From positions 173,352 to 237,351 of the forward strand of contig CAZSTS010000004.1 in NCBI GenBank assembly GCA_964609965.1: 64,000 nucleotides of DNA, read 5' to 3'. The DNA is from JAHJDR01 sp964609965. GTDB taxonomy: Bacteria; UBA10199; JADGCS01. Under the pieces are notes generated by a model. It saw only the letters and a program-made list of their open reading frames with translations. It was not told where the DNA came from and did no database searches. Below are positions 8,825 through 15,816 of this stretch, piece after piece. Each line of letters begins with the position of its first letter. The first letter of the stretch is position 1. The translations under genes were made by a program, and so were the position numbers.

Positions 8825-9624
8825 TTGGTAAATCCTTTGAGGCGAAGCCTTTTGAGAATGAGGTTTCCATTAAGTGTTGAGGGCATGGTAAGTAGCGATC
8901 TTTTTATTTTATCGATGTCCGTCTCAGTGGCCTTTCCTACCACAACCACAGTGCTGCTTGGCAATTCCGTTGAAGAGAATACTAATTTAAGTTCCAAAAA
9001 ATCTTGGCTTCTTTTTCTGAGTTTATTGATCACCGAAAACTCATAGCCTGTCAGTAAGACAAAAGTATCTTTTTCTCCCGAATTAATCTTTCTGAGTGTT
9101 TTCAAAACATTGGGTGTTTCTTCAAGATTCCAAGGAATTTTTTGGATCATTTTATTTTCACTAAAAATAACATTATTTAAAAACCGGGAATCATATTTTT
9201 GAGAAACAAAGAGCTGCGTTTTCCTGGTGGTGTTTACGAGGTGGGTGAGTTTGGTGTCCTTGTTTGTCATAATAAAATACTTTTCATAAGGACCAGAAGA
9301 ATAAGAAGGAATAGTTTTTAATATTTCATTTAAATTGTACTTTACCTTGTGTTTTGAAAAAAACTCAGGGCTGACAATTGCCAACATTATTTCTTTATTT
9401 TTAAGGGCTTTGACAGCTTCATCTTTGTCGTTCAGATAAAGGCCATCAAAGCTAAGACCTGTTTGCTCTTTAAGGTAATCATAAAAGGCAGCAATGTAAG
9501 GCTTTGCTTCTTCTGTGTCGCCTTCTCCGCCTGGGTGGATAAAGTAAAATTGGACGGCCTCTGCGAACGCATTTGTTGCAAAAAACAGAAGAAAAAGAAA
9601 TGATATGATAAGCCATTTTTTCAC
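8821..9624 (-). CDS. PhnD-like periplasmic substrate-binding protein
   Basis: 267 residues with a clear Sec signal peptide (MKKWLIISFLFLLFFATNAFA), GTG start. The mature part has the type 2 periplasmic-binding fold pattern of the phosphate/phosphonate-binding PhnD-like family: F-Y-x-P-G-G-E opening, PYIAAFYDYLKEQTGL, DEAVKALKNKEIMLAIVSPEFF, and a C-terminal D-K-I-K-R-S-L-L segment that resembles the PhnD C-terminal helix. There is no permease or ATPase next to it, so it is an orphan binding protein, which is common for this family (sometimes sensory partners). Ligand unknown. Confidence 0.65.
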   Translation of the reverse strand: MKKWLIISFLFLLFFATNAFAEAVQFYFIHPGGEGDTEEAKPYIAAFYDYLKEQTGLSFDGLYLNDKDEAVKALKNKEIMLAIVSPEFFSKHKVKYNLNEILKTIPSYSSGPYEKYFIMTNKDTKLTHLVNTTRKTQLFVSQKYDSRFLNNVIFSENKMIQKIPWNLEETPNVLKTLRKINSGEKDTFVLLTGYEFSVINKLRKRSQDFLELKLVFSSTELPSSTVVVVGKATETDIDKIKRSLLTMPSTLNGNLILKRLRLKGFTN

Positions 9625-9996
9625 GGTTTAATTTACCCCGTTGTTGCTGTGATGCATTCTACATTTAGATACAAGATTTCTTTAAACATTATGCCACTCG
9701 ATCTTTGCAACTGATTTATTATGTAATTTATGCAACTACGGGGTTTATAAGTCTCCTTGATCAGGAATATCAACCTTGGTGTTTGTGAGGCGCATAGCGT
9801 TTGTGGTTCATGGTTCGTAAAATGACCATAATCTTAATAATATTATAGGATTATTATTTGTTTGACCAAATAAGGTTGACTACTTAAAGTCCCAGGTATT
9901 CGTTTTCGCATGAGTAAATTGCATGAGAAAATGGATGGTCCGCCTTAGGCGGGCAGAAAGGGGGATGCAAAGACATTTATCATTGATCTACCAATT
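9625..9996. other. 372-bp intergenic stretch, AT-rich
   Basis: No credible gene. It holds AT-rich sequence with a short AATAATATTATAGGATTATTATT-like imperfect dyad near 9835-9860 and a small GC-rich dyad CCGCC-TTA-GGCGG at 9941-9953 close to the start of the next operon. It must carry the promoter of the GMC oxidoreductase operon, but no confident -35/-10 pair was identified. Confidence 0.4.
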
Positions 9997-10521
9997 ATGA
10001 TCCTCTTTGGTGTTTTGTTCTCTTTTTTTGCTAATCCCAAAAGGCAGGCCTCTGTTCTTACCGATCCTTTCCTATGGCACTGTTTTGTTTTCACAACCAT
10101 ATTCAACGCAGCTGTTTTGTACGCGATCAAACATTACCCTGACTGGATGTGGATGTATTTTCTTGAAGACAGTAAAAACACCGTTCCAGAACTCATTTAT
10201 CTTTTTGTGTTTCTCTATTATTTTCCAGTTATTTTTGGTTATTTCTTAGGAAGAGATATCAGAAGAGTTTCTTTGTTGTTTTGGTTTGTATTGATTCTTT
10301 TATTGATTGCCGCAGAAGTTTGGATCGTGATGCATTTATTTGGCCGCTATTCTGTGGTTGGAACACAGGTTGATTATCTTTTTGGCAATGGCGTGCCTCT
10401 TTTTGGAGCCGAAAGCCCCCTCTCAACAGTAATGAATGCTTCGGTAGGAGGGATGGTTGTTTACTTTTTCTTTGTGGTCTATTTGTATCGAAAACGTCAA
10501 AAACGCTTGTTTAAAGATTAA
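9997..10521 (+). CDS. Hypothetical membrane protein, first gene of GMC operon
   Basis: 174 residues with about four hydrophobic helices (near residues 1-12, 25-45, 60-80, 90-115) and a final one at 145-165 followed by a basic tail RKRQKRLFKD. ATG 9997 is the only standard start; the open frame extends a further ~16 codons upstream (stop at 9946) with hydrophobic content just before the ATG, so a non-standard start is possible. It is followed after 8 bp by the small protein and then the oxidoreductase. Function not recognised; a membrane anchor or electron-transfer partner for the oxidoreductase is an inference from position. Confidence 0.6.
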   Translation: MILFGVLFSFFANPKRQASVLTDPFLWHCFVFTTIFNAAVLYAIKHYPDWMWMYFLEDSKNTVPELIYLFVFLYYFPVIFGYFLGRDIRRVSLLFWFVLILLLIAAEVWIVMHLFGRYSVVGTQVDYLFGNGVPLFGAESPLSTVMNASVGGMVVYFFFVVYLYRKRQKRLFKD

Positions 10522-10529
10522 TAGCTATC

Positions 10530-10991
10530 ATGCAGGGCAAACCATATAAAATATCTAACAGAACTAAAGAAGTGCTTATCGCTGTAAGTCGTGTTTTGAT
10601 CAAAGAGCCTCATGACCTTGAGATTCAAAACAGAGACGAAGCCTATGTTGAGAGGTGCCAGGCTGTTTTGCGTGAATTTCCAGCATTGTTAAGAAGGTTG
10701 TTTGCTCTTGGTCTATATATTTTTGACAGATTTGGATTCTTCTTTGTTTGCAGTTTAAAGCGTTTTTCTCACATGAAAAGCGAAACTCAAGAAAAGTATA
10801 TTACTAAGTGTGTTCACAGCCGGCTAGCTTCTATTCGTGATTTTTATACAGGGCTGAGAGGTTTGGTCATGATTTGCTATTTTTCTCACCCCGATGTTTC
10901 AAAATACATTGGTTATGATCCTAAGGGGCACGTAGAAGAGAGAAAGCAGTTAAGGAAAAAGTTGTTAAATACGATAGTCGATAATCGATAA
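10530..10991 (+). CDS. Small protein preceding the GMC oxidoreductase (subunit 3-like)
   Basis: 153 residues, no signal peptide seen. Sequence such as LREFPALLRRLFALGLYIFDR, F-S-H-M-K-S-E-T-Q-E-K-Y and RDFYTGLRGLVMICYFSHPDVSKYIGYDP resembles the accessory proteins (gluconate 2-dehydrogenase subunit 3-like) often encoded directly before GMC oxidoreductases. That assignment rests on pattern and position, not on a search. Its last codons are formed by a short tandem repeat (GATAATCGATA units) that continues into the spacer, so the C-terminus TIVDNR may be repeat-derived. Confidence 0.6.
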   Translation: MQGKPYKISNRTKEVLIAVSRVLIKEPHDLEIQNRDEAYVERCQAVLREFPALLRRLFALGLYIFDRFGFFFVCSLKRFSHMKSETQEKYITKCVHSRLASIRDFYTGLRGLVMICYFSHPDVSKYIGYDPKGHVEERKQLRKKLLNTIVDNR

Positions 10992-11046
10992 TCGATAGAT
11001 GTTTTCATGCACCTATCGTCTATCGCCTATCGCCTATCGCCTATCG
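10971..11046 (+). repeat. CTATCG/CGATAG short tandem arrays in inverted orientation
   Basis: A left block (10971-10998) of CGATAATCGATAG-type units and a right block (11012-11046) of CTATCGC units are reverse complements of each other, so the spacer can fold into a long hairpin. The left block encodes the last residues and stop of the upstream gene; the right block ends 5 bp before the ATG of the oxidoreductase. The same unit recurs at 59612-59640. Confidence 0.75.
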
Positions 11047-11051
11047 TTTCT

Positions 11052-12575
11052 ATGATCCACCAATTTAAAGACATTCAAAACAATACTGTTGTCGACTGTG
11101 ATGTCTGTGTAGTGGGCTCTGGTGCGGGCGGTGCTGTTGTTGGCAAAGAATTAGCAGCGGCAGGGTTTAAGGTGGTGATGATTGAAGAAGGCGGGTATTT
11201 TACAACCAAAGACTTTAGAGTGGATGACACGATTTGGTCGACCTGTAATCTTTATCGTGATGGCGGTGCTACAGTTATTTTTGGAAAGCCAAATATATTA
11301 TTGGCTGAGGGACGTTGTGTCGGTGGGAGCACAACAATTAATGGTGCCATGTGTTGGAGAACACCAGAAAAAGTTATTAAAATGTGGCAAGAAGAAAAAG
11401 GACTAAAAGAACTTTCTCCTCAGGATCTTGAGCCCTATTTTTCGAGTGTTGAAAAGGCAATTAATGCAACGCCAATTATTCCTGAGGCGCGCAACCGCGA
11501 TTCTGAGATTCTTCGGTTGGGAGCTGAGCGTTTGGGTTATAAGTGTCAAGCTAATATACGTTCTCAGAACAAATGCACTGGGGCAAATATGTGTATTACT
11601 GGGTGCCCCACAAATGCCAAGAACTCAACACTCAACACTTATATCCCTTCATTTCTCAAACACAAGGGTGAGTTGTTCACAAATTGTCGCGTGCAGAAAG
11701 TAAGAACCAAAAACGGGCGTGCCATAGGTATTGATGGGGTGTTTGTTGATCCTGTTACTAAAGAGAAGAAACATAAGTTCACAGTTCATAGTAAAGTCGT
11801 TGTTGTTTGTGGTGGGGCGATTCAAACGCCCGCTCTTTTAAAGAAGAGCCGTATTTACGATAAGAAAAAACTTTTAGGAAGGAACTTGCTTGTTCACCCA
11901 AACATGAAGGTGTTGGGTGTGTTTGATGAAGAGGTCAAGGCCTGGCAGGGCGTTAATCAAGGCTACCAAATCACAGAATTCTATGATGAAGGTATTTTGA
12001 TGGGAGTGAATTTTACTTCGCCAGGGGTTCTGGCTTTGGCCATGCCTTTAGAAGGCAACCAGCTTTTGAAAACGCTTAAAGAGGAATTTCATTCTTTGAT
12101 CATGGGGGCAGCTCTTATTGAAGATACAGGATCAGGCACGGTTTACACGGGCCCTTTTGATACAGTTCTTCCAACATACAATCTCAACACGCATGATTTT
12201 AAACAATGCATCCGCGGAGCCGCTTTGCTTGCAGAGGTTTTTTTCGCTGCTGGTGCTAAAAAGTGTTATCTTCCAATTTCTGGTATGCACGAAATCAAAT
12301 CAGTCGATGAGGTTCCCAAAATACTGGAGCTTAAACTTAAGCCAAGGGACTTGGAGCTTCTCACAGTTCACGTTATGGGCACAGCGCAGATGGGAGGTGA
12401 TCCTGCTTCTTCGGTCTTGAATGCTTATGGTGAGTTTCACAATGTGAAGGGGCTTTTTGTGGCAGACGCAAGTGTGTTTCCATCCGCTATTGGTGTAAAC
12501 CCCCAGATTACAATCATGGCGCTAGCTGCAAGAACAGCTGTGCATATTGGGGAGAATTTTAACAGATTCAACTAA
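11052..12575 (+). CDS. GMC-family flavin oxidoreductase
   Basis: 507 residues from ATG 11052; the frame is open to 11007, but those 15 codons translate the CTATCG tandem repeat. FAD-binding Rossmann motif VVGSGAGGAVVGKELAAAG lies near the N-terminus, followed by EEGG, GGSTTINGAMCWRTP (GMC signature 1 region) and the C-terminal block HVMGTAQMGGDP...FVADASVFPSAIGVNPQITIMALAARTA carrying the catalytic His and Asn. A Cys-rich stretch CTGANMCITGCPTNAK in the middle is typical of the subfamily paired with small subunit-3-like proteins. Likely oxidises an alcohol or sugar and passes electrons to a membrane acceptor. Third gene of the operon; its 3' end overlaps queA by 8 bp tail to tail. Confidence 0.85.
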   Translation: MIHQFKDIQNNTVVDCDVCVVGSGAGGAVVGKELAAAGFKVVMIEEGGYFTTKDFRVDDTIWSTCNLYRDGGATVIFGKPNILLAEGRCVGGSTTINGAMCWRTPEKVIKMWQEEKGLKELSPQDLEPYFSSVEKAINATPIIPEARNRDSEILRLGAERLGYKCQANIRSQNKCTGANMCITGCPTNAKNSTLNTYIPSFLKHKGELFTNCRVQKVRTKNGRAIGIDGVFVDPVTKEKKHKFTVHSKVVVVCGGAIQTPALLKKSRIYDKKKLLGRNLLVHPNMKVLGVFDEEVKAWQGVNQGYQITEFYDEGILMGVNFTSPGVLALAMPLEGNQLLKTLKEEFHSLIMGAALIEDTGSGTVYTGPFDTVLPTYNLNTHDFKQCIRGAALLAEVFFAAGAKKCYLPISGMHEIKSVDEVPKILELKLKPRDLELLTVHVMGTAQMGGDPASSVLNAYGEFHNVKGLFVADASVFPSAIGVNPQITIMALAARTAVHIGENFNRFN

Positions 12576-13698
12576 TCATCATCACATCCCCGTAGGAAAA
12601 TAGACGGTAGTTCATTTCTATCGCTTCTTGGTAGGTTTTTAATATACTTTCTCTCCCTGCAAAAGCACTTACAAGCATGAGCAAAGTAGATTCTGGTAGA
12701 TGAAAGTTTGTGATAAGGCGATCTACGATTTTGAATTCATACGGGGGGTAAATAAAAATATCTGTGGCCCCTGATTGTGGTTTTAGTAGGGGTGGGTCCC
12801 TGTGCCCACCCGTTACCGGATGGTAATCGGGCCCACCCATATCTTGAGATGTAGAAATTGATTCCAAAACACGTGTCGTAGTTGTTCCCACGGCTGTAAT
12901 GCGTCGCCCATTCTTTTTAGCCTGATTAATAATGTCGCAACACTCGTTTGAAATTGTAAAGTATTCTGTGTGCATTTTATGTTCTGCAATATTTTCTACA
13001 CGTACAGGCAAAAATGTTCCAGGACCAACGTGAAGGGTAAGGTATGTAACAATGACGCCTTTGGCTCTAAGCTGTTGAAGAATTTCTTCTGTAAAATGCA
13101 ATCCCGCTGTAGGTGCTGCTGTTGATCCTTTTTCTTTGGCAAAAACCGTTTGGTAGCGCGTTTTATCCTCTTCTTCAGTTTCACGATCAATATAAGGGGG
13201 CAGAGGAATTTTGCCTTCTTTTTCTAAAAGTGACATGAGGTCGCCGTTGAATGCAATTTCAACATTTCTTTCAGCCCCTGTGTTATCAAGAATGGTTATG
13301 GTGAAATCATTGAATTCAAATTGATCGCCAGCTTTTACTTTTTTGTTGGCGTTGATTAAGACAGACCAAAGTTCATATTTCTGATTAGTGTCTCGCGTCT
13401 GGTGTCTAGCGTCTAGCGGTTGTTCATCAGGGGATAGTTTGTGAAGCAGTAAGATCTCTTGCCGTCCCCCTCCTTTTCTTTTTGTGATCAGTCTACAGGG
13501 AAAGACCTTTGAATCATTAAAAACAAGAACATCACCTTTTTGGAAATGTTTTGTAATGTCTTTAAAAGTGCCGTGTCCTGTTTCTTTTGTTTTTCGATCG
13601 AGAGTTAAAAGGCGAGAGCCATCTCTTTTATCACAGGGGTATTTAGCTATGAGTTCTTTGGGAAGGTGATAGGAGAAGTCTTTGAGTAGGAGTGTCAT
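12568..13698 (-). CDS. queA: S-adenosylmethionine:tRNA ribosyltransferase-isomerase
   Basis: 376 residues. QueA makes epoxyqueuosine in tRNA from preQ1-modified tRNA and SAM. Family blocks seen: FSYHLPKELIAKYP at the start, DVLVFNDSKVFPCRL, GSTAAPTAGLHFTEEIL, LTLHVGPGTFLPVR, HKMHTEYFTIS, VGTTTTRVLES, TNFHLPESTLLMLVSAFAG, YRLFSYGDVMMI. Two segments are foreign to the family and match DNA repeats: DEQPLDARHQTRDTNQK (a GTCTAG tandem array, 13388-13418) and GGPDYHPVTGGHRDPPLL (a GTAGGGG-type palindrome, 12786-12840). Both keep the frame, which makes the protein about 30 residues longer than usual while leaving conserved blocks intact. It overlaps the small upstream gene by 4 bp. Probably functional. 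Confidence 0.93.
   Translation of the reverse strand: MTLLLKDFSYHLPKELIAKYPCDKRDGSRLLTLDRKTKETGHGTFKDITKHFQKGDVLVFNDSKVFPCRLITKRKGGGRQEILLLHKLSPDEQPLDARHQTRDTNQKYELWSVLINANKKVKAGDQFEFNDFTITILDNTGAERNVEIAFNGDLMSLLEKEGKIPLPPYIDRETEEEDKTRYQTVFAKEKGSTAAPTAGLHFTEEILQQLRAKGVIVTYLTLHVGPGTFLPVRVENIAEHKMHTEYFTISNECCDIINQAKKNGRRITAVGTTTTRVLESISTSQDMGGPDYHPVTGGHRDPPLLKPQSGATDIFIYPPYEFKIVDRLITNFHLPESTLLMLVSAFAGRESILKTYQEAIEMNYRLFSYGDVMMIS
12786..12840. repeat. GTAGGGGTGGG-type palindromic repeat inside queA
   Basis: Two palindromic blocks: GTAGGGGTGGGT...CCCACCC at 12786-12811 and GGATGGTAAT...CCCACCC up to 12839. It lies in frame in queA, between VLESIS and TDIFIYPPYEF, where other QueA proteins have a short loop. 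It resembles in shape the GTAGGG palindromes at 31734 and 32389. Confidence 0.6.
13388..13418. repeat. GTCTAGC short tandem array inside queA
   Basis: About four imperfect 7-8-bp units of the form GCGTCTGGT/GTCTAGC lie in frame in queA and encode the insert LDARHQTRDTN. The same unit is found at 27046-27079 and 54529-54552 in non-coding DNA. Confidence 0.65.
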
Positions 13699-13895
13699 GG
13701 CAGATTTTTCAGTATCTCCTCTTTGATCTGATTGCCTTTGCTAGCCATATGAGTGTCGATTTCTTGAATTATCTTTCTTATATTATCAAGATTTTCAGAC
13801 TTAAGTGATTTTTCCAAGGCTGTTTTTAGTTCCAGTATTATATTGTCGTCACTTTTTTGAAGAAGGGATAAAATATGTTCAGCTTCTTTCTTCAA
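13695..13895 (-). CDS. Small helical protein, DnaK-lid-like
   Basis: 66 residues with a TTG start just after the stop of the deoxyhypusine-synthase-like gene (GGGGGAATGAGG upstream may serve as ribosome binding site). It ends in a 4-bp overlap with queA. The sequence is amphipathic helix throughout (ILELKTALEKSLKSENLDNI) and resembles the C-terminal helical lid of Hsp70 proteins such as DnaK or HscA. The similarity is weak and by eye only. Tight packing between two genes on the same strand supports it as real. No function assigned. Confidence 0.55.
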   Translation of the reverse strand: MKKEAEHILSLLQKSDDNIILELKTALEKSLKSENLDNIRKIIQEIDTHMASKGNQIKEEILKNLP

Positions 13896-13898
13896 ACC

Positions 13899-14864
13899 TC
13901 ATTCCCCCAATACATAGGCAAAGATCAAGGGCGCAACAATGCTGGCATCAGACTCAATGATGTGTTTTGGACAATCAACGTTTAGTTTGCCCCAAGTGAT
14001 TTTTTCATTCGGAACCGCGCCACTGTAAGAGCCATAAGATGTTGTGCTGTCACTGATCTGACAAAAATAGGACCAAAGCTTGACGTCAATTTTTAAGTCT
14101 TGATTGATAAGTGGGACAACGCAGATAGGAAAGTCACCAGCAATACCACCACCAATTTGAAAGAAACCATATGAGTTCTGTGTCGTAGCTTCAGAATAAA
14201 AACTGATGAGATGATCCATATATTCGAGGCCACTTTTCATGGTCTGATATGATTTAAGATTTCCTTTTTTGACGTTGCTGACAAAAAAGTTGCCCAAGGT
14301 AGAGTCTTCCCAGCCAGGGACATAAAGAGGGATATTTTTTTCACAGGCTGCTAGTAGCCATGAGTTTTTAGGATCAATTTGATAGTTGTTTTTTAGTTCG
14401 CCACTATTAATGAGTTGGTAGATATACTCATGAGGCAGGTATCTTTCACCTGCTTTATCTGCTTTTTGCCAAAAATTTAATATCTTGTTTTCGATAATAC
14501 GCATAGCCTCTTCTTCGGGTATGCAGGTGTCAGTGACTCTGTTGAAATTTTGGTTGAGTAATTCTTCTTCTTCTTTTGGCGAGAGGTCACGGTAATGAGG
14601 AACTCTCTTATAGTGATTGTGAGCGATTAAATTAAAAATATCTTCTTCTAAATTAGCTCCCGTACAAGAAATAGCATGGACCTTGTCTTGTCGAATCATT
14701 TCAGCCAGACTTATGCCGAGTTCTGCAGTGCTCATGGCTCCTGCCATAGAAACAAGCATTTTATTTCCAGAATTGATATGTTGTTTGTAAGCCTCTGCAG
14801 CATCAACTAGGGCAGCTGCATTAAAGTGTTTGAAGTGTTTTTTAATAAATTCAGTAATTTTCAT
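13899..14864 (-). CDS. Deoxyhypusine synthase-like protein
   Basis: 321 residues, strong GGAGG ribosome binding site. Family features: VSMAGAMSTAELG near residue 40, CTGANLEED, PLYVPGWEDSTLGN, IGGGIAGDFPICVVPL, and SYSGAVPNEKITWGKL near the C-terminus. The last one matches the eukaryotic SGARPDEAVSWGKI block, whose Lys forms the enamine intermediate, and the Lys is conserved. Eukaryotic and archaeal enzymes transfer aminobutyl from spermidine to eIF5A/aIF5A, which bacteria lack. Bacterial relatives are thought to make homospermidine or another polyamine product. Head of a probable operon with the 66-residue protein and queA. NAD and spermidine dependence is inferred from the family. Confidence 0.88.
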   Translation of the reverse strand: MKITEFIKKHFKHFNAAALVDAAEAYKQHINSGNKMLVSMAGAMSTAELGISLAEMIRQDKVHAISCTGANLEEDIFNLIAHNHYKRVPHYRDLSPKEEEELLNQNFNRVTDTCIPEEEAMRIIENKILNFWQKADKAGERYLPHEYIYQLINSGELKNNYQIDPKNSWLLAACEKNIPLYVPGWEDSTLGNFFVSNVKKGNLKSYQTMKSGLEYMDHLISFYSEATTQNSYGFFQIGGGIAGDFPICVVPLINQDLKIDVKLWSYFCQISDSTTSYGSYSGAVPNEKITWGKLNVDCPKHIIESDASIVAPLIFAYVLGE

Positions 14865-15007
14865 GAGGCCTCCAGTTCTAAAGAGAATGTAAATATATGA
14901 AAAATCTATTAATCTTTTGATAACAGGGCTGTCAAGTTGAGGGGCTGAGAGAGAAGGGAGATGACATTTAGGGGTAATTCATATAAAAAGTTCAAAAAAA
15001 GGGGTAT

Positions 15008-15622
15008 ATGTTTCAAAAGTTAGAACCAAGGATCAGATTTATTGTTTTTCTTTTCGTGCTAGAAGCCATTCTTTTTATCGGTGTAGGTTTGTTCATATAT
15101 CATGAGCACAAAAGCTACACGAATACTTCTCATAAAATATTGGTAGAATTAAGAGAGATCGAAAGCATACAGCCTTTATTAAGAAAATTTGCTGTTTTGC
15201 CCGGCAAGGCAGGGTTGGCTGGGGCTGGTTTAAAAGAAAGAAAAGACCTTCAATTAGCCGTCAACAAAATCAATGCAACTCTTAATATGATGTCTGAGCG
15301 AGCTCTTTTGGGTACAAAGAAGTTCGCTGTTCTAGAGACACTTAAAATCAAATACGACAAAATTCTAAAATTAAGAGCATTGGTTGATGCGTCGAATGCT
15401 AAGAAAATGGCGGTAGAGATTAATGGTCTTGTTAAAGAAAGTATTGATTCTTCTGAGGAGTATTATACGCTCTCCTATTTTGATTATAAAACAGTGGACA
15501 TTTTTTGGTTAAAGAACAAATCTTATTTAGGTCTTGGTGCTTTTTTTGTGATCGTTTTCAATCTTATTTTTATTAAGATCATTTATGATCGCTATAAATT
15601 AAGAAAGAAAGCAGGGGCTTAA
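15008..15622 (+). CDS. Two-helix membrane protein with periplasmic helical domain
   Basis: 204 residues. Transmembrane helices at about residues 11-31 and 172-194 bracket a ~140-residue extracytoplasmic region rich in Leu, Lys and Glu that is predicted helical (SYTNTSHKILVELREIESI, VLETLKIKYDKILKLRALVD). This layout resembles the sensor module of chemoreceptors or kinases but without any cytoplasmic signalling domain; the cytoplasmic tail is only YKLRKKAGA. Function not recognised. Possibly a stand-alone sensor partner. Confidence 0.6.
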   Translation: MFQKLEPRIRFIVFLFVLEAILFIGVGLFIYHEHKSYTNTSHKILVELREIESIQPLLRKFAVLPGKAGLAGAGLKERKDLQLAVNKINATLNMMSERALLGTKKFAVLETLKIKYDKILKLRALVDASNAKKMAVEINGLVKESIDSSEEYYTLSYFDYKTVDIFWLKNKSYLGLGAFFVIVFNLIFIKIIYDRYKLRKKAGA

Positions 15623-15760
15623 TAAATGCCCTGTCAGTTATCGTATTGATAATCTGGCCCTAGATTTAGGTAATATTTGCCTACCTATGATGGCGCCACC
15701 ATTTTCTCGTTAATTCACCAATCATTCTAAGTTGTTACGAGTCTTTTTTGAGGGGGGTTT

Positions 15761-15776
15761 TGGCATATTTATTGCT
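15761..15776 (+). promoter_or_regulatory. Sigma-54 promoter upstream of propeller lipoprotein
   Basis: TGGCATATTTATTGCT matches the sigma-54 consensus TGGCAY-R-N4-TTGCW, with GG at 15762-15763 and GC at 15774-15775, exactly 12 bp apart. Transcription would start near 15787, giving a ~30-nt leader to ATG 15817. A second, even better site precedes the NtrC-type regulator downstream. Confidence 0.6.
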
Positions 15777-15816
15777 CTATTCTTATCTTAGAATAAACTG
15801 ATTATTGATTAGCAAA

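Noticed and set aside
10971..11046. CRISPR-like array
   Set aside because: Units are 7-8 bp with no unique spacers of constant length and no cas genes; it is a short tandem repeat.
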